A stretch of DNA of 64,000 nt. Origin: Myxococcales bacterium. Its GTDB lineage: Bacteria; Myxococcota_A; Bradymonadia; UBA7976; UBA1532. Below the pieces are notes generated by a model. It had not been told where the DNA came from and did not search any database. It saw only the letters and a list, made by a program, of their open reading frames with translations. This document shows positions 1 through 8,478 of the stretch, piece by piece (the stretch's first letter is position 1; each line of letters starts with the position of its first letter). The position numbers were made by a program, and so were the translations under genes. The stretch lies in the NCBI GenBank assembly GCA_002731825.1, contig PCCS01000050.1:110833-174832 (forward strand), read 5' to 3'.

Positions 1-709
1 GACCCAGAACACTCAGGTCTGAAGGCAGTACGTGCCAGGAGACAGCACCGTCCTCAGTTTCCCCGACAACGACAAGTTGGCCATCGGCCTCGGCGAGCAT
101 GGGTTGGCCTACTAAAGTTGTGCCGGGATTACTCAGACTCATTAGACTCTCAACTGGTCTATGTGCCTGATAGATACGGATTGGAATGTCTGATCCGCCA
201 TAGGCAATCCACGTCGTCCCCCCAGCTCTCAGGCTCGTTACCCATTGGATTCCCGTCAAAGATTCAACCAGAAACCGAGGTGAATCGAAGACAGCATCAT
301 GATCCATCCGACATTGGTTTAGACCGCTTTCATCTGCCCAAACCAGATAAGACATCTGGCCTCCATAGGCCATGGCAACCTGCTCAAAGGCGGGGACCTC
401 ATAGCCGCCCGACTCAGTTTCACCTCTCAGGCAGTTGGCTGCTGCCACACCCATGTCTGAATTCATATCGACGGCGATCCCATCAGCCGAGTCCATATCA
501 AACGGATTCGATACGTCACCTGCATCCAGGATTTGACTCGCATCCGCATCCGCATCCGCAGCCGCATCTGGAGCCGCATCATTGACCCGACTGTCCATCA
601 TGCCTGAATCAACGATGCCCGTTTGTGCATCCTCGACGGCGAGGGGCAGAGTTTCGGGCGTATCACACGCTCCAATTAAGAGAAGTAGTACCGTTAGCAG
701 ACCGCGCAT
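1..709 (-). CDS. Lipoprotein, N-terminal part (truncated by window edge)
   Basis: The reading frame begins at the ATG whose complement is at 707-709 and runs off the left edge without a stop, giving about 236 residues. The protein starts MRGLLTVLLLLIGAC, a short lipoprotein signal peptide with a lipobox (IGAC), so the mature N-terminus would be a lipidated Cys. A low-complexity Asp/Ala linker follows (about residues 47-62, encoded by GCATCC-like hexamers near 541-580), typical of surface lipoproteins in myxobacterial relatives. The remainder has regularly spaced hydrophobic/Gly-rich segments (VAMAYGGQMSYLVWAD, LRAGGTTWIAYGGS) that could be beta-propeller-like repeats; that fold is inference. 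No Shine-Dalgarno is obvious. Function unknown. Confidence 0.75.
   Translation of the reverse strand, partial: MRGLLTVLLLLIGACDTPETLPLAVEDAQTGIVDSGMMDSRVNDAAPDAAADADADASQILDAGDVSNPFDMDSADGIAVDMNSDMGVAAANCLRGETESGGYEVPAFEQVAMAYGGQMSYLVWADESGLNQCRMDHDAVFDSPRFLVESLTGIQWVTSLRAGGTTWIAYGGSDIPIRIYQAHRPVESLMSLSNPGTTLVGQPMLAEADGQLVVVGETEDGAVSWHVLPSDLSVLG
541..580 (-). repeat. Hexamer repeats encoding Asp-Ala linker
   Basis: Imperfect tandem hexamers of the GCATCC / GCAGCC / GCATCT type lie inside the truncated lipoprotein gene and encode an Asp/Ala-rich spacer just after the lipidated N-terminus. Such simple repeats can change copy number by slippage in frame. Confidence 0.6.
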
Positions 710-846
710 AAGTCAGAAAAAACTCTGTAGCCAAGTTAATCACGTCTACAGAGTATTACAGACAACGTCATCATTGCATCTTCGTTTTGTCTCTTTGGTT
801 GATTATCTTTCAATAATTTTGCGAAGAACACTTACTTGACAGGCGG

Positions 847-2442
847 ATGTGCAGGTCGTACCTGACCACTATGATTTTTAGGAATCGACACCAGTCCCAA
901 ACATATATCGTCCTGTTGGGACTCGTCGCATTGGCTGTTTGGTTGCGCTGGCCGGCACTTGGTACGGCCGGCTTTCACAACGAAGATGTCGCTGGCATAA
1001 CCTTAAATGCAGACCTCATATTGAGCGGCAAGCTGCCCTTAATCGACAACCTCGAGTACAAAGCGCCAGGCACCTTCTATTTGACGGCCCTGATTTGGAC
1101 TTTGTCTGAGCGGTCGATGATCACACTTCAGTGTTTTGGTGTTGGCATGGCCTGCTTTGCCTTGCTGGGCGTGTTCTGTCTTGGCCGCATTCTCTATGGA
1201 CGCTCGTGTGGACTTGTCGCCGCTACGCTCTATGCGGCTTTATCTCCAATTACAGACAGCATCGATGTGAATTATGGTTCATGGATGATCGGCCCCTATA
1301 TCTGGGCAACGGTTTGCTGTCTCTTAGCTATTAAAAGCGGGCGCTTGCGCTGGTTTTTTTGGACGGGATTAATTCTTGCCATGGCGGGTGTATTAAAGCG
1401 TCAAGCGGCGGTTTTATTTCCGCTATTTGCTTTGGCACCGCTGGTGAGTCAACGGCTGAGTTGGCCAGATGATTGGGTCGGTGTTCTAGAGCCCAAGAAA
1501 GCTGTTTCCCTGTTCATGGTCGGTCTTGGAGTTGGTTTCGCACCCATTCTTTTGTGGTATGCATTGCACGGGGAATTCTTAAATTTCGTCGGCAGCTATT
1601 TTTTCTCGGAAAGTGGCTGGAAATATGTGCGAGGCCAAACCTCATGGTCCGATCGTGGCCTGCGTCTTGGTGATGGTTTTCTTGGTTTCGCGATGTATGC
1701 TGCGACACCGAGTTTACTTGCGATATTGGCCATCTTCCGAAATGTGACCCCTGGCGCTCTGTGGACCGGTCGGGGACTCTTTATCTCCCTGCACCTCGTG
1801 CTCAGTTTTTTAGGGGCAGCCTTGGGTCTACGTTTTTTCAAGGGCTATTATCTTCAGCTTCTTCCCATACTGGTCATTATTGCGGCTCACCCCAATGGGG
1901 TACTCTTACCTTGGTTTCGATGGTCAAACTGGTCTCGATTGGGGTCTAGTTTACGTCCGCTCATCGTGCTGATTGGTTCGACGCTTCTGGTCTCTCCAGC
2001 ACTGATCCACGATGTCGATCAAGTTGAGGAAATTCGAAAGCGGCGGCAGCATGCCCGTGACCCTATTGCCCAAAAAATTGGGCGTTACATCAGGGAAAAC
2101 AGTCAACCTGATCAACCGATCTGGGTTTGGGGACGGTGGGCTTGGCCTGTGTATTTTCATGCGAACCGCCCCATCGCGACACATTTTCCAAAATCGCTGG
2201 GTGTTTTTACGTCCACATTGACCAACACATGGCGTCGCCCAACCAAGAACACAGCTTTCGATCCCAAAAGTCCTTGGCCGATTTTGATCAAGCAGCTCAA
2301 GGCTGAAAAGCCAAAATTCCTGGTCCTGTCTCACAATGAAAGTTATCGAAAATTTAGAGCATTGAACGGCTTGCTACGCTCAGACTATACGGCTGTAAAA
2401 GCCTTCAAAACCCCCGGGTTTTCCTTTTATCAAAGGAAATGA
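847..2442 (+). CDS. Membrane glycosyltransferase (GT-C fold, ArnT/PMT-like)
   Basis: A protein of up to 531 residues with roughly ten hydrophobic segments, an N-terminal membrane span (VLLGLVALAVWLRWPAL) and an early acidic loop containing HNEDVAG. This is the arrangement of GT-C enzymes that take a sugar from a polyprenyl-phosphate donor (ArnT, PMT and GT39/GT83 relatives), where an Asp in the first periplasmic loop is catalytic. The C-terminal 100 residues are soluble (WVWGRWAWPVYFHANRP). The convergent gene is a GT2 enzyme of the kind that makes such polyprenyl-phosphate sugars, so a joint role in cell-surface glycosylation is plausible. The start is uncertain: AGGCGG directly abuts the ATG at 847, and the ATG at 871 (MIFRNR) is an alternative. 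Exact substrate unknown. Confidence 0.7.
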   Translation: MCRSYLTTMIFRNRHQSQTYIVLLGLVALAVWLRWPALGTAGFHNEDVAGITLNADLILSGKLPLIDNLEYKAPGTFYLTALIWTLSERSMITLQCFGVGMACFALLGVFCLGRILYGRSCGLVAATLYAALSPITDSIDVNYGSWMIGPYIWATVCCLLAIKSGRLRWFFWTGLILAMAGVLKRQAAVLFPLFALAPLVSQRLSWPDDWVGVLEPKKAVSLFMVGLGVGFAPILLWYALHGEFLNFVGSYFFSESGWKYVRGQTSWSDRGLRLGDGFLGFAMYAATPSLLAILAIFRNVTPGALWTGRGLFISLHLVLSFLGAALGLRFFKGYYLQLLPILVIIAAHPNGVLLPWFRWSNWSRLGSSLRPLIVLIGSTLLVSPALIHDVDQVEEIRKRRQHARDPIAQKIGRYIRENSQPDQPIWVWGRWAWPVYFHANRPIATHFPKSLGVFTSTLTNTWRRPTKNTAFDPKSPWPILIKQLKAEKPKFLVLSHNESYRKFRALNGLLRSDYTAVKAFKTPGFSFYQRK

Positions 2443-2515
2443 AAGAACCGGACAAACCTCAGAGTTTCATGCGACGTAGGTTTGCCTCATAAGGCCTCAT
2501 ATTTCTATGACGCTT

Positions 2516-3580
2516 TTAAGCGGACTTGTGAATGTCTGACTTTTTTTCGGCAGGTCCGGTCTCATCGAATCCAGACGGATCAATGGGTCTATACCCAGCC
2601 CCAAGCACCGTTTGCCGAACGGTGTATGTACGTTTTTCCTGTGACTCATGATAGGTGCGAGTCATGAGGTCTGCGAGCAATCCGAACGATAAGAGTTGGA
2701 CGCCGACAATAATCAGCAGGACGCCCAAGAGCAGGAGCGGCCGGCTTGCGAGCGGTGTGCCTAAAATCAGCTTTTCTGCCGCAAGCCACCCACAGATCCC
2801 AAAGCCGCTGAGCCCACTCAATAGACCGGCGAGTCCAAAAACCTGCATCGGCTTGACCAGGAAACCTTGTATGAACAAGATCACAATCAGATCAAGGACC
2901 ACCCTAATGGTTCGGCTAATCCCATATTTTGAAATGCCGAATTGCCGTGCTCGATGATTGACTTTCATCTCGTGAATGCGAGCGCCCGACCAGTTGGCTA
3001 TAGCTGGAATGAAACGATGCATCTCGCCGTACAGCCTTAGGGCTTTCGCGACATCGCGGGTCATTACTTTCAACGTGCAGCCATAATCATGAAGATGCAC
3101 TTTTGTGGTCACGCTAATGAGCTTATTGGCAATGATTGATGGCAGCCTGCGATTAATAAATGTGTCTTTCCTGTCGGCGCGCCATCCGGCGACCAGGTCA
3201 TAGCCCTCTTGTAGCTTTGTGACCATACCAGGGATGTCGCTTGGGTCATTTTGCAGGTCTGCATCCATGAGAGCGATCATCTCACCACGGGCATGGTCTA
3301 GGCCGGCTTGCATGGCTGCAGTCTGACCAAAATTTCTGCGAAAGCTTATAATAACAAGAGATGGATCAGATTCGGCAAGCTCCGACAAGACTTGGAGGCT
3401 TGCATCTCTCGAGCCGTCATCGACTAAAACGATCTCGTATGCTAGCGCGGCTGGTTTGATGGCCGAATGGATTTCAGCGATCAGCAACGGAAGGCTTTCT
3501 TCCTCGTTATAGACGGGTACTACGATTGACAATTGCACGGTTACGATCCTCATTTGGGCGCCGCACCATATCCTTTTCAC
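2516..3580 (-). CDS. Family 2 glycosyltransferase (DPM1/ArnC/GtrB-like)
   Basis: The N-terminal catalytic domain shows GT2 motifs in order: VVPVYNEEESLP, VLVDDGSRDAS, ALMDADLQNDPSD (the DXD metal site) and a late segment MHRFIPAIANWSGARI typical of polyprenyl-phosphate glycosyltransferases. Two membrane helices follow (VVLDLIVILFIQGFLV and LLLLGVLLIIVGVQLL), as in ArnC/GtrB-type enzymes that load a sugar onto polyprenyl phosphate at the cytoplasmic face. Length (up to 354 residues) is normal for that group. The ORF begins at GTG 3580; the ATG at 3553 (MRIVTVQLS), directly before the first GT2 strand, is an equally good start. It converges on the GT-C gene on the other strand. Sugar specificity cannot be read. 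Confidence 0.85.
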   Translation of the reverse strand: MKRIWCGAQMRIVTVQLSIVVPVYNEEESLPLLIAEIHSAIKPAALAYEIVLVDDGSRDASLQVLSELAESDPSLVIISFRRNFGQTAAMQAGLDHARGEMIALMDADLQNDPSDIPGMVTKLQEGYDLVAGWRADRKDTFINRRLPSIIANKLISVTTKVHLHDYGCTLKVMTRDVAKALRLYGEMHRFIPAIANWSGARIHEMKVNHRARQFGISKYGISRTIRVVLDLIVILFIQGFLVKPMQVFGLAGLLSGLSGFGICGWLAAEKLILGTPLASRPLLLLGVLLIIVGVQLLSFGLLADLMTRTYHESQEKRTYTVRQTVLGAGYRPIDPSGFDETGPAEKKSDIHKSA

Positions 3581-3628
3581 ATAGGAAAAAACAACAATGG
3601 TTGGTCTTTCCCCTCAGGGGCCCCAGAA

Positions 3629-4348
3629 TTAAAGGTCTAAATTCACCGGGATCCGAGTCTTTATTTTTAACGTTGGGAGCTCGATTTCTAGCCGATACGC
3701 TATGACCTCAACACCCATTTTATGGGCTTTGATCAAGGTTTCTGCGTAGATTGGATCGATGTCTGCCGCAGGCGCAAACTCTTGCGCTTCCGTTCTCGAA
3801 ACACAGAAGACCAGAACGGATCGATGGCCTGCTTTGATCATAGTCATCAGTTCCCTCAGATGTTTCGTACCTCGTGTTGTCACTGAATCAGGAAACCGAA
3901 CGAGGCCATTTTCACCGGGCAGAGTCACATTTTTTACCTCCACAAAACACATCGAATCCCCCGTTGAGAGCAACAGGTCGATACGCGAATTTTCGTCTCC
4001 GTATCGAACTTCTCTCTTGATGGTCTCGTAGCCGTTGAGTTCTTGGATAACGCCGCTCATGATCGCTTCCTCGACTAACCCATTGGGCCGCTGGGTGTTG
4101 ACACATATTTTTTCATCTTTATGCTCAATGATTTCAAGGGTATATCGGAGTTTTCGTTTCGGGTTCTCCGAGTCGCTAATCCATGCCCACGCGCCCTCGA
4201 TTGCACAGCCTTTCATCGAGCCACTGTTGGGGCAATGAACGGTGAGTACGTCACCGGAATCTAACTCGATATCGGCGAAGAAACGCTTGTAACGACGCAA
4301 AAAACGGCCACGGACTAAGGGGCGATTAATCTTCAAGATGGACCTCAC
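3629..4348 (-). CDS. sfsA: SfsA family DNA/RNA nuclease-like protein
   Basis: A 239-residue protein that matches SfsA end to end. The N-terminal part has RGRFLRRYKRFFADIEL and VHCPNSGSMKGC, and the C-terminal part has SRIDLLLS..CFVEVKNVTL, a PD-(D/E)XK nuclease-like core (Asp, Glu-x-Lys), then FPDSVTTRGTKHLREL. SfsA was named from sugar fermentation stimulation in E. coli; the family binds nucleic acid, and nuclease activity is expected from the fold. The start here is a GTG. The gene is divergent from the flagellin gene, with about 88 bp between them. Confidence 0.92.
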   Translation of the reverse strand: MRSILKINRPLVRGRFLRRYKRFFADIELDSGDVLTVHCPNSGSMKGCAIEGAWAWISDSENPKRKLRYTLEIIEHKDEKICVNTQRPNGLVEEAIMSGVIQELNGYETIKREVRYGDENSRIDLLLSTGDSMCFVEVKNVTLPGENGLVRFPDSVTTRGTKHLRELMTMIKAGHRSVLVFCVSRTEAQEFAPAADIDPIYAETLIKAHKMGVEVIAYRLEIELPTLKIKTRIPVNLDL

Positions 4349-4436
4349 TTTCTCAACAGGCCTTGAGAATTGGCCGAGTTCGCATCATAATACGGAGTGA
4401 TAAGACTTCCAAGAGTCGCACCACGGAGGGTGAGAA

Positions 4437-5852
4437 ATGGGTATCAAGGTCAACGACACGGCGCGTGCGCGTCAAATGCAGCGCAATATGAATCTCAACA
4501 AGCTGCTTCTATCAAAGAATTTCGAACGGCTCAGCAGCGGCTTACGGATCAATCGCGCGAGCGATGACGCAGCCGGGTTGTCAATCAGCAGTCGAATCGA
4601 CAGTCAAGTTCGCGGCATCGGCCAAGCGATGCGCAATGCGGGCGATGGTGTCTCTGCGGCGCAGACGGCCGATGCGGGTCTCAACAGCGTGACTGAGAAC
4701 TTGCAACGCATGAGAGAATTGGCCGTTCAGGCCTCAAATGGCACTTTGACGGGGTCTGATAGAAAGGCCATCCAAAGTGAAATCGACCAGCTGACTGACG
4801 AAATCGGATCCATTGGCGAACGGACAACCTTCAATGGTCGTAAATTGATTGGAGGACAGGCGGACTCCTTCAGTTTGCAGGTTGGGGCCAATTCCAATGA
4901 GACCGTTGAACTGCCCAATGCAGATGTGCGCGTCAACCAACTCGGCTCGGCACCAGCGGTGACATCATCATCGTTGGGCGCCAATGGCGTGCAGGCGGGC
5001 GATCTCTCCATAAACGGGGTCAACATCAGAGCAACCCAGGCTGTAGATGACCAAGTATCCACGGTTCAGTCGAGTGGCAGTGCAATTGCTGTTGCAGCGG
5101 CCATCAATGACTCAACAGCGAGTACGGGTGTCTCCGCAATCGTAAATGAAACAGGGACGACGGGCGGCCAAATTGCTGGCGGTGCCCTCGATTCGCAAAA
5201 CCAATTGGTGATCAATGGAACTGCGGTTACGGGCCTTCAGGTCGAAGCTGGTGATGCAGGAGACTCTTTGATCTCTGCCATAAACGCTCAGGCGGATCTC
5301 ACCGGCGTGACCGCACAGCGAGACCGGGCGGGCGGGGTTGCGTTGTCGGCCCAAGATGGCCGCAATATCGATATCCAGGCGACCGGCAATGCCGAGGCCA
5401 TCACCGGGCTATCGACGGGAACCACTCAGGGTACAGTGACGGTTCGTGGCGATGCACAATTCGACGTTGCTGGTGCAGATCCATCTGCGGCTGGTCTTTC
5501 GGCTGGGACTGTTGGCTCGACTCAAGCCACGGCTGTCAACGCCATCGATGTGACGACCCAGGCCGGCGCAAATGACGCGTTGGAGACCATTGACCGAGCG
5601 CTCGAGCAGGTCACGAGTCAGCGTTCCCGATTTGGAGCGACACAAAATCGTCTGGAATCTACGATCAACAATCTATCCAATACATCGCAGAACTTGCAGG
5701 AATCGAACAGCCGCATTCGTGACGCAGATTTTGCAAAGGAAGCGTCAGAATTGTTGCGACGCCAGATTCTCGAACAAGCTCAGATTTCCATTCTTGGGCA
5801 ATCGAACAAATTATCAAAGCAAAGCGCTATCAAGCTCCTTGGCGGTGCTTGA
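4437..5852 (+). CDS. fliC: Flagellin
   Basis: A 471-residue flagellin, the filament subunit exported by the flagellar type III apparatus. The N-terminal D0/D1 part (about residues 1-140) has the family signatures LSSGLRINRASDDAAGL and ELAVQASNGTL; the C-terminal part (from about 385) has RFGATQNRLESTINNLSNTS and ends LGQSNKLSKQSAIKLLGGA. The central variable region carries two flagellin IN-type segments (around DLSINGVNIRAT and QLVINGTAVTGL). A clear ribosome-binding site (GGAGG) sits about 8 nt before the ATG. No other flagellar gene is in the window, so it is a stand-alone locus. I found no convincing sigma-28 or sigma-54 promoter in the 88 bp upstream. Confidence 0.95.
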   Translation: MGIKVNDTARARQMQRNMNLNKLLLSKNFERLSSGLRINRASDDAAGLSISSRIDSQVRGIGQAMRNAGDGVSAAQTADAGLNSVTENLQRMRELAVQASNGTLTGSDRKAIQSEIDQLTDEIGSIGERTTFNGRKLIGGQADSFSLQVGANSNETVELPNADVRVNQLGSAPAVTSSSLGANGVQAGDLSINGVNIRATQAVDDQVSTVQSSGSAIAVAAAINDSTASTGVSAIVNETGTTGGQIAGGALDSQNQLVINGTAVTGLQVEAGDAGDSLISAINAQADLTGVTAQRDRAGGVALSAQDGRNIDIQATGNAEAITGLSTGTTQGTVTVRGDAQFDVAGADPSAAGLSAGTVGSTQATAVNAIDVTTQAGANDALETIDRALEQVTSQRSRFGATQNRLESTINNLSNTSQNLQESNSRIRDADFAKEASELLRRQILEQAQISILGQSNKLSKQSAIKLLGGA

Positions 5853-5865
5853 GAGTTCCGTCTAT

Positions 5866-7155
5866 CTACGAAGGGGGTGAGCGCCTACGACCTTGGTGAC
5901 GACCCGGTCGAGAGCTTCTACTTTTTCGATTGCCTGAACGCGGTCTAGACTCGAAGAGTGGAGGTGGAACAAACTCCTGCTCTAACTCATGCCATTGACG
6001 CGCACTGTCTGGGGATAGATGACCGGCATGAGCACGAATCTGTGCGAACAGTACGGCTGCAGCATAATTGGGACTTCGGGCAAAAGATTGTCGGGCATTT
6101 TTCTTTCCGACTAATCGCTCAAACCGAAGTTGTGAGACCAAGACCATAATCGTCGATTCCATGACCTTCCTCGGAACGCAGACCCGAATGGCCAATGGTC
6201 TCGTCAGCTCTTCTACGAGGTATCGGAGACGTGAGTTTTGAATAGGCTCGGCCAAAGACCCGATCACAGCTTCGACCACGGGCCACATCAAAACAGCTAT
6301 GATGATGCCATTCGGCATTCTAGGAATCGCAGCCATTTGAGCATCGAGCGCCTGGAATAAACGATCGATTCGTTGGCGCTCTGCGTCCGTAAGTCTCGAT
6401 AGCGTCGCTGCAAGTTCTGGAATCAAGATCTCGAGCAAGCGTAGCTCGTCTAGCAATCTGATGGTCTCTACGCAAGCCCCACCACCAGCGAGCCGGAGGA
6501 GTTCTTCATACAAACGAGGCAGCGCCGCTTTTCCAATTTCTGCTCTCTCATTCAGAATGGCCATGCGCGTGTCTGGTTCAATATCGAAGTCGAGTCGAGC
6601 CGCAAACTTGACTGCTCGTAACATCCTCACTGGGTCTTCTCGAAAGCGTGTCGTCGGATCACCAATGGTCCGTAAGAGACCTGCTTCAAGGTCACTTAAA
6701 CCGTCCACGTAATCGATGACTTCATCACGATCTGCGTCATAGAAAAGAGCGTTAACTGTAAAATCACGTCTGAGCGCATCGGATTTTGGGGTCCCGAATT
6801 GATTGTCGTCAAAAATGATCTGGCCATGCTCTAAGTTTTTGGGTTTCGCTCTGAAAGTTGCCGTTTCAATGATCTTCCCGCCTTCACCGAGAATGTGCGC
6901 CAGTCGGAAGCGTCGCCCGATAAGGCGACAGCGTCTAAACAATCGCTTAATTTCCCTTGGCTGGGCTGATGTGACCACGTCGAAATCTTTTGGTTTGCGG
7001 CCGATCAATAAGTCTCGGACGCTCCCACCAACGAGATACGCATAGAAACCGTAGTCGTGAAGACGTCTCAATACGCGCAGCGCATCACGGTCAATCTTCT
7101 TGTGCCGGATGCAATGGTCACTCAATCGGTTGGGTTCTGTCTCTAGCATGGCCAC
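5866..7155 (-). CDS. pcnB: Poly(A) polymerase / CCA-adding enzyme family nucleotidyltransferase
   Basis: The N-terminal nucleotidyltransferase domain has YAYLVGGSVRDLLIGRKP followed by DFDVVTSA (the GGS/DxD metal site of class II enzymes), then RRDFTVNALFYD and the RNA-binding helical region FREDPVRMLRAVKFAARLDF. The length (429 residues) and the basic tail (RSSRPGRHQGRRRS) fit the bacterial PcnB type better than CCA-adding enzymes, but the two cannot be separated with certainty by eye. PcnB adds poly(A) tails to RNA 3' ends, promoting decay. The ORF starts with GTG at 7155; an ATG two codons in (7149) is an alternative. It converges on the flagellin gene with 13 bp between stops. Confidence 0.87.
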   Translation of the reverse strand: MAMLETEPNRLSDHCIRHKKIDRDALRVLRRLHDYGFYAYLVGGSVRDLLIGRKPKDFDVVTSAQPREIKRLFRRCRLIGRRFRLAHILGEGGKIIETATFRAKPKNLEHGQIIFDDNQFGTPKSDALRRDFTVNALFYDADRDEVIDYVDGLSDLEAGLLRTIGDPTTRFREDPVRMLRAVKFAARLDFDIEPDTRMAILNERAEIGKAALPRLYEELLRLAGGGACVETIRLLDELRLLEILIPELAATLSRLTDAERQRIDRLFQALDAQMAAIPRMPNGIIIAVLMWPVVEAVIGSLAEPIQNSRLRYLVEELTRPLAIRVCVPRKVMESTIMVLVSQLRFERLVGKKNARQSFARSPNYAAAVLFAQIRAHAGHLSPDSARQWHELEQEFVPPPLFESRPRSGNRKSRSSRPGRHQGRRRSPPS

Positions 7156-7254
7156 GAAAAAATCCTAAATGGGCCGGAATTGCAACGTAAACATCAGTGA
7201 ATTTGATTATTGGTTATGAAAATTGAAAAAAAACGACCTAAAGCGCAACACCCG

Positions 7255-7275
7255 GTGTCAATGCTCGATTGACAC
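7255..7275. promoter_or_regulatory. Perfect inverted repeat upstream of ssb (operator candidate)
   Basis: GTGTCAAT-GCTCG-ATTGACAC, two exact 8-bp arms around 5 bp, about 90 bp before the ssb start. The right arm contains TTGACA, a perfect sigma-70 -35 hexamer, although the best -10 at the right distance (AATGCT near 7292) is weak. The site is therefore either an operator over a promoter or an RNA hairpin in a leader. It does not look like the E. coli LexA box. Confidence 0.45.
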
Positions 7276-7364
7276 ATGGACAGGGAGTTGAAATGCTGCG
7301 CAGCAAGTTTTCACCATGACAAACTCATACGTGTTATTTCGGAATTAGATTAGGGAGGCAGAAA

Positions 7365-7958
7365 ATGTCCAGTGTCAATAAAGTAATCTTAGTTGGTAAT
7401 CTTGGGGCTGATCCGGAGATCAGGTATACGCAGGGTGGGCAAGCTGTTTGTAATTTGAGAATTGCAACGTCTGAAAACTGGAATGATCGAGATGGAAATC
7501 GTCAAGAACGTACGGAATGGCATAGCGTCACCGTTTGGGGCAAACAAGCTGAAATTTGCGGGCAGTATTTAGCCAAAGGCCGAAAGGTCTATCTAGAGGG
7601 TCGAATTCAGAGCCGCGAATATACAGACCGAGAAGGCGTAAACCGTCGAGCGTGGGACGTCGTTGCAAACAATATCGTTTTCTTGAGCGGCCGTGAAGAC
7701 GGCGGCGGCGGCGGCGGCGGAGGCGGCGGCTGGGGCGGAAACAAGAATCAAGGCAGCGCAGGTGGCGGCGGAGGCGGCGGCTGGGGCGGTGGTCAGAATC
7801 AGGGCGGCGGAAGCGGTCAAGGTTGGGGCGGTGGCCAGAGCCAGAGCGGTGGAAGCGGCGGTTGGGGCGGGGGTCAGAACAGTCAACCACCGAGCCAAGG
7901 AACACCACAAGGACCCGGATCTAATGATTCAGATGGTGATGACCCCATTCCGTTTTAA
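7365..7958 (+). CDS. ssb: Single-stranded DNA-binding protein
   Basis: The N-terminal OB-fold (about residues 1-108) shows the SSB landmarks: [25 protein letters not shown]-like [27 protein letters not shown] and [12 protein letters not shown] very Gly-rich linker (about residues 112-180, blocks of [10 protein letters not shown] and NQGG) leads to the acidic tip DDPIPF, the docking site for replication and repair partners. SSB coats single-stranded DNA in replication, recombination and repair. Length (197 residues) is slightly above average because of the linker. A good ribosome-binding site (GGGAGG) lies about 8 nt before the ATG. Confidence 0.97.
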   Translation: MSSVNKVILVGNLGADPEIRYTQGGQAVCNLRIATSENWNDRDGNRQERTEWHSVTVWGKQAEICGQYLAKGRKVYLEGRIQSREYTDREGVNRRAWDVVANNIVFLSGREDGGGGGGGGGGWGGNKNQGSAGGGGGGGWGGGQNQGGGSGQGWGGGQSQSGGSGGWGGGQNSQPPSQGTPQGPGSNDSDGDDPIPF

Positions 7959-7984
7959 GCCGAGGGCTTACCAGGTCGTCTGGC

Positions 7985-8437
7985 CTATGGCCAATCCACT
8001 TTCTTTTCTTTATCAGCGGCTGGCATTGGCTTGGGTTCAGGCTTTAAAGGACGTTGTTTCTCCTCATCAACCAAACGCCATCCAAGCCTGGAATGGTTCC
8101 ATGTTTGTAGCCAATTTGCCCGTTGGACCCTCATATCTGAGGTTCTGTACCAGGTAATTGAGACCATGACCTTGGCTTTGGTTGCGCGAGGTCCATCGCT
8201 TACAACTTGGACCAATCGAACATCACTCAGCTTAAGATTCTGGGCATTTGCGATTCGTTGAGCCAGCCATTTTTCTCGATTTTCTTGTGACACGTGAGAT
8301 GATGCCGCAGGCCACATACCCCATCGCACCTGCTGATTAAATGTGCGCAGCGTATCCCTCAAATGGGTCATTCGGTTTGGGGTTGAACACGCGATTACAC
8401 CCAGAAAGCTCAGACAGATGAAGGTGATTCGCAGCAT
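7985..8437 (-). CDS. Small lipoprotein of unknown function
   Basis: I chose the ATG at 8437 because it puts MLRITFICLSFLGVIAC at the N-terminus, a compact lipoprotein signal peptide with lipobox GVIAC; a longer frame from 8476 would prefix 13 charged residues to it. The mature part of about 130 residues includes a segment HVSQENREKWLAQRIANA and then alternating strands (VRLVQVVSD, AKVMVSITWYR, RLGWRLVDE), resembling small NTF2-like or immunoglobulin-like folds, which is only a guess. The tail is Lys/Pro-rich. It lies 41 bp downstream of the flippase gene on the same strand and may be co-transcribed with it. Confidence 0.7.
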   Translation of the reverse strand: MLRITFICLSFLGVIACSTPNRMTHLRDTLRTFNQQVRWGMWPAASSHVSQENREKWLAQRIANAQNLKLSDVRLVQVVSDGPRATKAKVMVSITWYRTSDMRVQRANWLQTWNHSRLGWRLVDEEKQRPLKPEPKPMPAADKEKKVDWP

Positions 8438-8478
8438 TCCTTTTCTTTTTCCAAAGGTCGATAAATATCTAGGCATCG

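Noticed and set aside
118-839. Two plus-strand frames of 155 and 85 codons
   Set aside because: They lie antisense to the truncated lipoprotein gene, which has a clear signal peptide and proper start, and they show no family resemblance or ribosome-binding site.
2453-2484. Inverted repeat CAAACCT...AGGTTTG after the GT-C gene as a terminator
   Set aside because: The loop is about 18 nt and there is no run of T after the second arm.
4349-4436. Possible sigma-28 or sigma-54 promoter before flagellin (TTGGCCGAG...GC, spacing 8)
   Set aside because: The GG-to-GC spacing is 8 rather than 10, and no TAAA element accompanies the GCCGA segment, so neither promoter class is supported.
7593-7910. Antisense frames across the ssb linker
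   Set aside because: Long frames opposite Gly-rich repeats arise from low-complexity codons; ssb on the plus strand is certain.
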